A stretch of DNA of 50,810 bases from Gemmatimonadota bacterium (GTDB taxonomy: Bacteria > Gemmatimonadota > Gemmatimonadetes > Palauibacterales > KS3-K002). The stretch lies in NCBI GenBank assembly GCA_020344015.1, contig CP070812.1, forward strand, positions 2,644,656 through 2,695,465, written 5' to 3'. Shown here one piece after another: positions 8,768 to 16,334 of this stretch; within the stretch, counting starts at the first letter, position 1; each line of letters opens with the position of its first letter. The notes under the pieces were generated by a model. That model saw nothing but the letters and a program-made list of their open reading frames with translations, was not told where the DNA came from and ran no database searches. Made by a program: the position numbers and the translations under genes.

Positions 8768-10342
8768 CTAGCGGGCGAAGTCCACGGCGCGTGTTTCGCG
8801 AACGACGACGACCTTGATCTGTCCAGGGTACTGTAGCTCTTGCTCGATACGCCTGGCCGTCTTCTCGCTGAGCACCGCCATCTCATCGTCGGACACGGAC
8901 TCCGGCGTCACCATAACGCGGACCTCGCGCCCGGCTTGGATGGCGAAACACTTCGCCACACCGTCGTAGGAGGTGGCTATCTCTTCCAGTTTTTCGAGAC
9001 GCTTCACATAGGCCTCGAACGACTCGCGGCGCGCACCGGGACGGGCGCCCGAGATCGCGTCGGCGGCTGTGAGCAGGAACGTCTCGGGGTAGCGGGCCGG
9101 CTCGTCGCCGTGATGCGCGCAGATAGCGTTTAGCACTTGGTCGGGTTCACCACAACGCTTGCAGAGCTCGAAGCCCAGTTCCACGTGCGTACCCTCATGC
9201 TCGTGGGTCATGCCCTTGCCGATGTCGTGCAGCAAGCCCATGCGCTTGGCCATCTGCGCATCGAGACCGAGTTCTGCCGCCATGTTGCCGGTGAGGCGAG
9301 CGACTTCCTTCGAATGCTGTAGCTGGTTCTGGCCGTACGAAGTTCGATACTTCATGCGGCCGAGTGTTTCCATGATCTGGTGGTGGAGGCCGTGGATACC
9401 GAGCTCGTAGCACGCTTCCTCCGCCGCCTCCTGCATGCTCTGCTCGACCTCTTTCTTCGCCTTATCGATGACTTCTTCGATGCGGCCCGGATGGATACGG
9501 CCGTCGGCCACGAGCTTGTCCATGGCGATGCGCGCGATCTCGCGCCGCACCGGATCGAAGGCCGAGAGGATCACGGCTTCCGGCGTATCGTCCACAATGA
9601 CGTCGACGCCGGTCAGGTTTTCGAAGGCGCGGATGTTCCGACCCTCGCGCCCGATGATCCTGCCCTTCATCTCGTCATTGGGAAGCGGAACCACCGAGAC
9701 AGTAGCCTCGGCGGCATGATCCGCAGCGATCTTCTCGACCGCCATAGAGACGATGTTCCGAGCCTCGCGCTCGGCGCTGCGCGTCGCCTCCTCTCTGATC
9801 AGCCGAACCGACTTCGCCGCTTCGGCACGCGCCTCCTCCTCGACCATCCGCATGAGCTCGCGCTTCGCATCATCTGTCGACATACCGGCCAAGCGCTCGA
9901 GCCGGCGACGCTGCTCCACCACCAGCTCGTCGTAGCGGGCACCTTTCTCGGCGACAACCTGTTCCTGCTGGTCGAGCTCGCCGGCACGTTGGTCGAGCTG
10001 CTCATGCTTCTGATCGAGCAAGGAGAATTTGCGATCGAGCATGCTCTCGCGGTCCTCGAGGCGCCGTTCCATCCGCTCGATCTCACCACGTCGCTTGGCG
10101 AGCTCTTTCTCCAAGTCCTCCTTGGCTCGGAGCACTTCCTCCTTACCTGCCAGCTCAGCGCTTCGCTTCGTGTTCTCAGCGGTGGCTCTAGCGTCCTCGA
10201 CGATCTTTGCCGCTTCCGCGTCCGCCTCTAGACGTAGCTGCTTGATTCGCCCGAGCTCGAATCGCCGCACGAGGAGCAGCGTGACGGCCCAGCCGATGAG
10301 TCCTCCGGCCGCCACGGCGATTAGGGCTGCGATCCAGTTCAC
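8768..10342 (-). CDS. rny: Ribonuclease Y
   Basis: A membrane-anchored endoribonuclease that initiates mRNA decay. The 524-residue protein has one N-terminal TM helix (about 3-25). A long charged coiled coil (30-200) is followed by a KH domain with GRIIGREGRNIRAFENLTG, then an HD domain with LLHDIGKGMTHEHEGTHVELG, ICAHHGDE and LLTAADAISGARPGARRE. The C-terminus ends AVDFAR, typical of the family. A terminator-like hairpin and a putative structured RNA gene lie upstream, so rny probably has its own promoter in the 10343-10388 stretch, though I see no clear one. Confidence 0.97.
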   Translation of the reverse strand: MNWIAALIAVAAGGLIGWAVTLLLVRRFELGRIKQLRLEADAEAAKIVEDARATAENTKRSAELAGKEEVLRAKEDLEKELAKRRGEIERMERRLEDRESMLDRKFSLLDQKHEQLDQRAGELDQQEQVVAEKGARYDELVVEQRRRLERLAGMSTDDAKRELMRMVEEEARAEAAKSVRLIREEATRSAEREARNIVSMAVEKIAADHAAEATVSVVPLPNDEMKGRIIGREGRNIRAFENLTGVDVIVDDTPEAVILSAFDPVRREIARIAMDKLVADGRIHPGRIEEVIDKAKKEVEQSMQEAAEEACYELGIHGLHHQIMETLGRMKYRTSYGQNQLQHSKEVARLTGNMAAELGLDAQMAKRMGLLHDIGKGMTHEHEGTHVELGFELCKRCGEPDQVLNAICAHHGDEPARYPETFLLTAADAISGARPGARRESFEAYVKRLEKLEEIATSYDGVAKCFAIQAGREVRVMVTPESVSDDEMAVLSEKTARRIEQELQYPGQIKVVVVRETRAVDFAR

Positions 10343-10387
10343 GACTTCTCTCCTCTATCCGGTTCGGAAGACGCACGCTCCCGAACA

Positions 10388-10417
10388 CAAAAAGCGGCAG
10401 GTTCTCGACCCTGCCGC
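10388..10417 (-). terminator. Intrinsic terminator upstream of rny
   Basis: On the minus strand an 8-bp stem GCGGCAGG/CCTGCCGC with an 8-nt loop is followed immediately by TTTTTG. It closes the putative ncRNA unit that begins near 10634. Confidence 0.85.
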
Positions 10418-10634
10418 TGGAAGCATCTGCCACAGACTATGTGCCAAAAACAGCTTTGCGGCCGGCAAATGATGCCGGCATCGATGAGGCCGCACTACCT
10501 GCAGACGGCTCTACAAATCCACTCCAGGTCCACGACCTGGCAAAGGAATAAGATAGGGCGCCCGACCGATCCGTTTACTATGCAAAGCTGCTTTCTGAGC
10601 GAAATTACCATTTCCCAGTCTGCCACAGGGCCAG
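10388..10634 (-). ncRNA. Probable 6S (SsrS-like) regulatory RNA between zapA and rny
   Basis: There is a 330-bp gap between zapA and rny with no credible protein gene. It has its own promoter and an intrinsic terminator, giving a transcript of up to about 245 nt. Possible pairings include GCAGAC (near the 5' end) with GTCTGC about 110 nt later flanked by CCT/AGG, the hairpin CCAGGTC-GTG-GACCTGG, and the hairpin GCCGGCA-TCATT-TGCCGGC. 6S RNA is found next to zapA in proteobacteria, and I recall zapA-6S-rny order in deltaproteobacteria. That synteny is the main argument, as I could not derive a convincing 6S rod with central bubble by eye. An unrelated sRNA or two adjacent sRNAs remain possible. 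Confidence 0.5.
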
Positions 10635-10639
10635 GTGGA

Positions 10640-10669
10640 ATAATAGACCGTTCTACAAGGGTTTGGCAA
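10640..10669 (-). promoter_or_regulatory. Promoter of the zapA-rny intergenic RNA
   Basis: TTGCCA (10664-10669) and TATTAT (10640-10645) are separated by 18 bp, immediately downstream of the zapA stop. The predicted start is near 10634. Confidence 0.6.
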
Positions 10670-10671
10670 GA

Positions 10672-10989
10672 TTAGTCGCCCGGCGCCTGCTCGACGACGG
10701 CGAGCACCTCGGCCTGCAGGCGCTCGGCGCGCTTCTCTGCCAGTCCCTTGACCACCTCCACGCCTTCGCGCATGCGGAAGAGCTGATCGGTGACGGCCAG
10801 TGCGGTGAGAATTGCGACCTTCTTCTGGTCGACCACCCCGCTCTCCTCGCGGACCTCCTTGGCGGTACGATCCACGTGTTGGGCGACGCGCTGGGTGTAC
10901 TCGGGACTGGTCTCCGACTTGATGGTGTAGGTTTCGCCGAGGATCTGAACGTCGACCATCCCTTTGCTTTGGCTCCCCTCGTTCGTCAT
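10672..10989 (-). CDS. zapA: Cell division protein ZapA
   Basis: ZapA binds FtsZ and bundles its filaments at the division ring. The 105-residue protein has the typical N-terminal region VDVQILGETYTIKSETSPEYTQRVAQHVDRT. A helix with VAILTALAVTDQLFRMRE follows, then a C-terminal coiled coil. It overlaps the preceding coiled-coil gene by 4 bp, so the two are translationally coupled. It sits between the phe-tRNA synthetase genes and the intergenic RNA/rny. Confidence 0.93.
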   Translation of the reverse strand: MTNEGSQSKGMVDVQILGETYTIKSETSPEYTQRVAQHVDRTAKEVREESGVVDQKKVAILTALAVTDQLFRMREGVEVVKGLAEKRAERLQAEVLAVVEQAPGD

Positions 10990-11300
10990 CGAGCGTCCTC
11001 CAGGAATTCGACCTCACGGGCGAGTTTCTCGGCCTGTCGGCGGCCGTCTTCCAATTGCCTGCGGAGCTTCTCGTTCTCGGCGCGTAGGCGCCCCAGCTCG
11101 CCGGCCGCATCGGACGCGTCCAGCTCGCCGACGCTGCCAAGGTTGTCGAGCACCTCTTGAAGGCGCCGACGTTCGGCCTCCGAAGCACTGGCGCGCTCGC
11201 GCCAGACCTCGAGCTGCCGCAAGGCGCGGCGCACCGCGCCTTCGAGGGCGTCCAACTGCGGGAACTCTATGGTGTGCTTACGCTCCTCGGACTGCGACAT
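10986..11300 (-). CDS. Coiled-coil protein coupled to zapA
   Basis: A 104-residue, highly charged protein with predicted helix throughout (ALRQLEVWRERASASEAERR, then LGRLRAENEKLRRQLEDG). It has no signal peptide or TM helix and no named family that I recognise. I chose the ATG at 11300 because GGAG stands about 8 bp before it. The start lies 23 bp inside the end of pheT in another frame, and its stop overlaps the zapA start. Given its coupling to zapA and coiled-coil nature, a ZapB-like role as a ZapA or FtsZ-ring partner is a reasonable guess but only inference. Confidence 0.85.
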   Translation of the reverse strand: MSQSEERKHTIEFPQLDALEGAVRRALRQLEVWRERASASEAERRRLQEVLDNLGSVGELDASDAAGELGRLRAENEKLRRQLEDGRRQAEKLAREVEFLEDAR

Positions 11301-13674
11301 TGAGCTTCTCCTGCAGCGCGGAGGTGATCTTACCGAGAGCCCTGTCAACCTCTTCGTCAGTTAGGGTACGATCAGCGGCTCGGAATCTCAAGCGCCACGC
11401 CACCGAGCGTGTGCCCTGGGGCAGATTCTCCCCCTCGTAAACGTCGAACACCCATAGGCTCTCGAGCGTCGCCGGTCCGGTTTCGCGGATCACCGCACCG
11501 ACCTCGGCAATCGCCATCTGCTTCTCCACCAGCAGAGCCAGGTCACGTTCAACAGCCGGGTGGACCGGTAGGGGACGGTAGTCGACCGTAGCCGGCCGAC
11601 CGGGGGTTACCTCGACCTCCAGCGCCCAGACGTCACCAGCCCAGGGTGGCGCATCGACGCGAGCTGCCGGCAGGCGACCGGCCCGGCCCAGCGTGCGCCC
11701 GTCGGGTGCGATAACGGCGAGCGCTTCATCGAGCGTCGCCGAGTGTTCCGAGGGGTCAGCGGGTCTCACGTCTGCGCCGGGCGTCGCCAGTGACGCGACC
11801 GTGCCAAGTATCCACTTGAGGTCCCAAACATCCCAATCGTTGGCCTCGGCCAACCAGTGGGCCGGCGCGCGCCCACCTGTCCAAGTGGCGGCTAACCTGA
11901 TGCTCTCCGTCGGCACGGGCCCTGCCGCCGCGCTGAAGGCGGTGCCCAGCTCGAAGAGTCGAATGTCCCTCTGGCCACGTGCGAGGTTGTGCTCGACGCG
12001 GTGGACGAGCCCGGTGAGCAGATCGGCCCGCAGGTGATCCTCGGGCTCCGAGAGCGGGTTCAACAACCGGACGTCGCCTTCACCCTGAGGAACGAACGGC
12101 GTTGTTTTCGCCTCGAGGAAGCCAAGGCCGATCATCACCTCGCGCAGGCGGTGGAAGGACTCGACGTATTCATCCTCACGAACCGCCGTCGGCCGGAAGG
12201 TTCTCATCGCGCCGGGGAATCTGTCGTAGCCGTGACGGCGGGCCACTTCCTCAATCAAATCAACCTCTCGCTCGATGTCGGGTCGCCAAGTGGGGACCTC
12301 GACCTCGAGACTTCCCGCCTTGTCTTTCCCAACCTGGAAACCGATCGGCTCGAGACAAGCTTTGATCGTTCCTGGCTCGAGTTCGACACCCAGCAAGTGC
12401 CCGACACGCGCGGGTCTCAGCGTCACGATTCCAGGCGCAGACGGCCTCGGGTTCACATCGATGACATCGCCATCGAGGGAACCGCCGGCCAGCGTGAGGA
12501 TGAGCTCGATCAGCCTCTGCATGGCGCGCGGGAGTCCGTCCGGATCGATGCCGCGCTGGAAGCGGAATGACGCATCTGAATCGAGGGCAAGCCCCTTGGC
12601 GGCGCGCCTGACGCGCCGGGGATCGAAGTAGGCACATTCGAGAAAGAGGTCCCGCGTGTTCTCGGTGACCTCCGTGGCCTCTCCACCCATCAGACCCGCC
12701 ATCGCGGTCGGCACCTCGGCATCCGCTATCACCAGCATCTCCGGATCCAGCACACGATCCTTGCCGTCCAGCGTGCGGAGCCGCTCGCCCTTTCGTGCTC
12801 TGCGGATCACGACCGCCGGGCCGCTCAGCGTCGCCAGGTCGAAGGCATGTAACGGCTGATTCAGTTCGTGGAGGACGTAGTTCGTAGCATCGACGACGTT
12901 GCTGATCGGCTGCTGGCCGATGGCGCGCAGCCGGTTCCCGAGCCACTCGGGCGACGGGCCGATGGTGACGCCACGGATAACCGCACCCATGTAGCGGGGG
13001 CATCCCTCGGGATCTTCGATCCGCACGGTGACGCCTGCGGTGACGCCCTCGTTCTTCACCTTGGCAATCGAGCTCGCACAGCGCACCTGGCCCGGGAAGT
13101 CGGGAAGTCGCAGATCGGCGTTACCGCCGGGCGCCAACTCGCGGGCGACACCCCAGTGGCCGAGGAGATCAGGCCGGTTCGGCGTCACATCGACGTCGAG
13201 GCGATAGTCGTCAAGCTCCAGGGCCTGAAGCAGCGGCTGGCCAACTTCGTACTCGCCATGAAGCTGCATGATACCTGCGGCGTCGCGACCGATGCCGAGC
13301 TCACGTTCGGAGCACAGCATTCCCTCACTCGGCTCGCCGCGCATCTTCCTCTTCTTGATCAGCAGGCCGCCGGGCAACGTCTGGCCGGCACCGACGTAGG
13401 GGTAGAACCCACCCTCGACGACGACTGGCGCGCCGGTGACCACCTGGACCGGCTCGTCGCCCCCAATATCGACCTTGCAGATCACCAGTTTGTCGGCGTT
13501 GGGGTGCTCATCGACGCTCAAGACCTTGCCGATGACCAGTTCGTCCAGTCCTTCGCCGAGCCAGACGACGTCGTCCACCGGAACGGCAGTGTATGTCAGC
13601 CGTTCGGCAAGCTCCGTCGCCGAGTCCTCGATAGTGGGCCCCAGCTCTTTCAGCCAGCGGTACGAAACGTTCAT
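11278..13674 (-). CDS. pheT: Phenylalanine-tRNA ligase beta subunit
   Basis: The beta subunit of the alpha2-beta2 PheRS provides tRNA binding and editing. The 798-residue protein has the N-terminal tRNA-binding (EMAP-like) domain with LVIGKVLSVDEHPNADKLVIC. It continues with B3/B4 editing (HELNQPLHAFDLATL), B5 (RPARVGHLLGVELEPG, IEEVARRHGYDRFPG) and the C-terminal anticodon-binding domain (FDVYEGENLPQGTRSVAWRLRFR). It lies 32 bp after pheS. The last 23 bp overlap the downstream coiled-coil gene. Confidence 0.98.
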   Translation of the reverse strand: MNVSYRWLKELGPTIEDSATELAERLTYTAVPVDDVVWLGEGLDELVIGKVLSVDEHPNADKLVICKVDIGGDEPVQVVTGAPVVVEGGFYPYVGAGQTLPGGLLIKKRKMRGEPSEGMLCSERELGIGRDAAGIMQLHGEYEVGQPLLQALELDDYRLDVDVTPNRPDLLGHWGVARELAPGGNADLRLPDFPGQVRCASSIAKVKNEGVTAGVTVRIEDPEGCPRYMGAVIRGVTIGPSPEWLGNRLRAIGQQPISNVVDATNYVLHELNQPLHAFDLATLSGPAVVIRRARKGERLRTLDGKDRVLDPEMLVIADAEVPTAMAGLMGGEATEVTENTRDLFLECAYFDPRRVRRAAKGLALDSDASFRFQRGIDPDGLPRAMQRLIELILTLAGGSLDGDVIDVNPRPSAPGIVTLRPARVGHLLGVELEPGTIKACLEPIGFQVGKDKAGSLEVEVPTWRPDIEREVDLIEEVARRHGYDRFPGAMRTFRPTAVREDEYVESFHRLREVMIGLGFLEAKTTPFVPQGEGDVRLLNPLSEPEDHLRADLLTGLVHRVEHNLARGQRDIRLFELGTAFSAAAGPVPTESIRLAATWTGGRAPAHWLAEANDWDVWDLKWILGTVASLATPGADVRPADPSEHSATLDEALAVIAPDGRTLGRAGRLPAARVDAPPWAGDVWALEVEVTPGRPATVDYRPLPVHPAVERDLALLVEKQMAIAEVGAVIRETGPATLESLWVFDVYEGENLPQGTRSVAWRLRFRAADRTLTDEEVDRALGKITSALQEKLNVAVRGA

Positions 13675-13706
13675 CGCTCAGAGGCCAAGGGTGCGGTGCT
13701 TATCGA

Positions 13707-14735
13707 TCAGGCACGCTCGAACTGCTGGAGGAAGCGCACATCGCTCTCGTAGAGCAGCCGGATGTCCGGGATACGATAACGCAGCATAGCGATCCGCCCG
13801 ACACCCATCCCGAATGCGAAGCCCGTATACCGTTCAGAGTCATACCCGACGTTGTCGAAGACCGCAGGATCAACCATGCCGGCCCCCATGATCTCCAACC
13901 AGCCCGTCCCTTTACACGCGGAACAGCCTTCGCCGTGGCACAGCAGGCAGGAGACATCGACCTCAGCCGACGGTTCGGTGAACGGGAAGAAGGAAGGCCG
14001 GAACCGCGTGGCGGTATCCTCGCCGAAGAACCTGTGCACGAAGTAGCTGATGCTCGCCTTGAAGTCGACGAAGCTGATGCCCTCGTCGACAGCCAATCCC
14101 TCGATCTGCTCGAACGCCGGCGCGTGCGAAGCATCGTATGGGTCGCGGCGATACACGAGGCCCGGAACCACGATCCTCACCGGCGGTTGCCACTCCTGCA
14201 TCACCCGCGCTTGCACCGGCGAGGTGTGCGTGCGTAGCACGATATCATCGGCGAGGTAAAAGGTGTCCTGTTCGTCGGCAGCCGGATGATCGAGCGGCGT
14301 GTTGAGCGCCGTGAAGTTGTACCAGGTGCTCTCCGCCTCGGGTCCGCGAGCGCGCACGAAGCCCAACTCCTTGAAGATGTCGCAGATCTCGTCGGTCACC
14401 AGCGTGCACGGGTGACGAGCACCGCGCCAGCGCCCGCGCCCCGGCAACGTGAGGTCGACCTGCGGCGCTCGCTCCTCCGGACCCTGCGTCAGCTCGGCGG
14501 CCCGCTGGTCGAACAGCGCGATCAGGCTGTCCTTGACGCGGTTCGCCTCAGCGCCTGCCTGCGGCCGCTGCGCCTGGGGCAATTCCCTGACGCCACGCAG
14601 CAATTGGGTCAGGCGCGCCTTGCGACCGAGGATCTGGACGCGCACCTGTTCTAGCTCATCGGGAGCGGAAGCGGCACGTATCGCTGCCGATCCGCTCTCC
14701 TCGAGCTCGCGCAGTCTAGAAAGGAAATCCTCCAT
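13707..14735 (-). CDS. pheS: Phenylalanine-tRNA ligase alpha subunit
   Basis: This is the catalytic subunit of PheRS, charging tRNA-Phe. The 342-residue protein has an N-terminal coiled coil and class II motifs. Motif 2 is around RIVVPGLVYRRDPYDASHAPAFEQIEGL, and the motif 3 region is FAFGMGVGRIAMLRYRIPDIR. A CLLCHGEGCSACKGTGW segment with four Cys resembles a zinc-binding loop present in many bacterial PheS. The ATG at 14735 is preferred; a GTG directly before it (14738) is possible. It is spaced 15 bp from rplT in the conserved thrS-infC-rpmI-rplT-pheST order. Confidence 0.97.
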   Translation of the reverse strand: MEDFLSRLRELEESGSAAIRAASAPDELEQVRVQILGRKARLTQLLRGVRELPQAQRPQAGAEANRVKDSLIALFDQRAAELTQGPEERAPQVDLTLPGRGRWRGARHPCTLVTDEICDIFKELGFVRARGPEAESTWYNFTALNTPLDHPAADEQDTFYLADDIVLRTHTSPVQARVMQEWQPPVRIVVPGLVYRRDPYDASHAPAFEQIEGLAVDEGISFVDFKASISYFVHRFFGEDTATRFRPSFFPFTEPSAEVDVSCLLCHGEGCSACKGTGWLEIMGAGMVDPAVFDNVGYDSERYTGFAFGMGVGRIAMLRYRIPDIRLLYESDVRFLQQFERA

Positions 14736-14750
14736 CACCGCCCCGCCGCG

Positions 14751-15110
14751 CTATTCGGCGAGTGCTTGCTTGGCGACCGCGACCAGTCCTCCGAAGGTGT
14801 TCGGATCGCGGACGGCGATATCGGCCAGCGTCTTGCGGTTGAGCTCGACGCCGGCAGTGCGCAGCCCATTCATGAAGTGCGAGTACGTGATATCGTGCTG
14901 GCGCGCAGCGGCATTGATCCTGGTGATCCAGAGCCGGCGGAAGTCCCGTTTGCGATTGCGCCGATCGCGGTAGCTATAACTCCACGATCGCTCGACAGCG
15001 TTCTTGGCTGTGCGATAGAGCTTGGAGCGACCGCCACGGTAGCCCTTGGCCAGGCGGCGTATCTTCTTCTTTTTCTTGTGTCGTGCGACCTGATTGGTGA
15101 CCCGAGGCAT
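14751..15110 (-). CDS. rplT: 50S ribosomal protein L20
   Basis: L20 binds 23S rRNA early in 50S assembly and in several bacteria represses its own operon. The 119-residue protein begins MPRVTNQVARHKKKKKIRRL and shows the diagnostic RDRRNRKRDFRRLWITRINAAARQ and YSHFMNGL. The length is typical. It lies 59 bp after rpmI on the same strand. Confidence 0.99.
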   Translation of the reverse strand: MPRVTNQVARHKKKKKIRRLAKGYRGGRSKLYRTAKNAVERSWSYSYRDRRNRKRDFRRLWITRINAAARQHDITYSHFMNGLRTAGVELNRKTLADIAVRDPNTFGGLVAVAKQALAE

Positions 15111-15169
15111 CTATGTGACTCCTTTCTGAGGCCGTGAGCTACGCGACGCCCGGAGGGGCGTCGCGCGGA

Positions 15170-15364
15170 TCACTGGCCGATCATTCGCTTCACGCGCTTC
15201 TTGTCCGCCGCCGCAACGAGCGTCGGCTTACGCAGGCCTCGCTTACGCTTGCGCGTCTTCTTGGCCAGAATGTGGCTCTTGTAGGCCTTGCGACGTTTGA
15301 TCTTCCCGCGGCCGGTCGTCCGGAACCGCTTCGCAGCGCCGCGGTGCGTTTTCATCTTGGGCAT
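15170..15364 (-). CDS. rpmI: 50S ribosomal protein L35
   Basis: A small basic ribosomal protein of 64 residues starting [20 protein letters not shown], with the family's [20 protein letters not shown] stretch. It lies between infC (22 bp upstream) and rplT, the universal infC-rpmI-rplT order, so one transcript from the infC promoter is expected. Confidence 0.99.
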   Translation of the reverse strand: MPKMKTHRGAAKRFRTTGRGKIKRRKAYKSHILAKKTRKRKRGLRKPTLVAAADKKRVKRMIGQ

Positions 15365-15386
15365 CTCGACTCCGTTTGTTCGAAGA

Positions 15387-15905
15387 TCAGCCTCGCCTGG
15401 GCGCCAGAACCATACTCATGTTCCGGCCTTCCATCTTGGCTTCTTCCTCCACCTGACCCACGTCCGAGAGGTCATCGGCAAACTGCTTCAGCACTTCCGC
15501 GCCCAGTTCCGAGTGGCTCATCTCGCGGCCGCGAAACCGCATCGTCAGCTTGACCTTGTTTCCTTCGCTCAGAAAGCGGCGAGCGTGCCCCGCTTTGAAG
15601 TTGAGATCGTGCTCCTCGATCTTCGGCCTGAGCTTGATCTCCTTCACTTTAACCTGGTGCTGCTTCTTCTTAGACTCGCGCGCCTTGCGCGCCTGTTCGT
15701 ACTTGTATTTTCCGTAGTCCATGATCCGGACCACCGGCGGCCGGGCCATCGGAGCTACCTCCACCAGGTCTAGGCCTCGCTCCGCGGCCGCGGAGCGCGC
15801 ATCGTCTATCGAGACGATCCCTACCTGCTCGCCTTCAGCGTCAACCAGTCTGACCGGGCTGATCCGGATCTGGTCGTTCACGCGGGGCTCGGTTCTGTCG
15901 ATAAT
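15387..15905 (-). CDS. infC: Translation initiation factor IF-3
   Basis: IF-3 keeps 30S subunits free and proofreads initiator tRNA and start codons. The N-domain has [21 protein letters not shown], the linker [20 protein letters not shown], and the C-domain [21 protein letters not shown] and [11 protein letters not shown] placed the start at the ATT at 15905 because GGGAG stands 4 bp upstream, and ATT is the classical autoregulated infC start in E. coli. This gives 172 residues, the usual size. An ATG at 16034 would add 43 residues without an RBS and is unlikely. Autoregulation by rare-codon discrimination is therefore expected (inference from family). Confidence 0.93.
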   Translation of the reverse strand: MIDRTEPRVNDQIRISPVRLVDAEGEQVGIVSIDDARSAAAERGLDLVEVAPMARPPVVRIMDYGKYKYEQARKARESKKKQHQVKVKEIKLRPKIEEHDLNFKAGHARRFLSEGNKVKLTMRFRGREMSHSELGAEVLKQFADDLSDVGQVEEEAKMEGRNMSMVLAPRRG

Positions 15906-16100
15906 TGTTCTCCCTTCGTTAGTGTCCTCGGGCCCGTACAAGGAAAAACGATGGACCGAGCCGGCGCCCACTTCCCGACGACCGGCGCAACCGATCGCCT
16001 CCAGGCGTTCTCCGCTCGGACCCGGCGGCACCACACGCTAGGGTGCGGGCCGAAAGGTGGGCGGTGTCCATCAAACCGCCGCTTCACTCATTGTGCGGGG

Positions 16101-16129
16101 AAACTTGGCGAAATGGAGGCGATTGTCAA
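16101..16129 (-). promoter_or_regulatory. Promoter of infC-rpmI-rplT
   Basis: TTGACA (16124-16129) and AAGTTT (16101-16106) are separated by 17 bp. They lie 195 bp upstream of the ATT start, implying a long leader (about 16094-15906). Within it GGCGGT/ACCGCC can form a hairpin around 16060-16080. An L20-type autoregulatory leader is possible but not demonstrated. Confidence 0.6.
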
Positions 16130-16334
16130 CGGGCCGGGCCGCCGCCGGGCGGTCTCGCTCCGCCAACGCGGTTCGGCTTGGGGATCCTCTCGCTGCACCG
16201 CTCGCGTGCACCGAAAAGGCGCACAGCACCAGCAAGGCCGCTCGCGAGTTTCGCTCGGAGGATCCGCAGCGCCTCCCGCGTTGGTTCGCGAGCCGATTGC
16301 AAAGGACCCTCTGAGCCCGCCGTAGCCAATCGAG

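Noticed and set aside
15906..16034. IF-3 start at the ATG at 16034
   Set aside because: The added 43 residues are not IF-3-like and lack an RBS; the ATT at 15905 has GGGAG in place.
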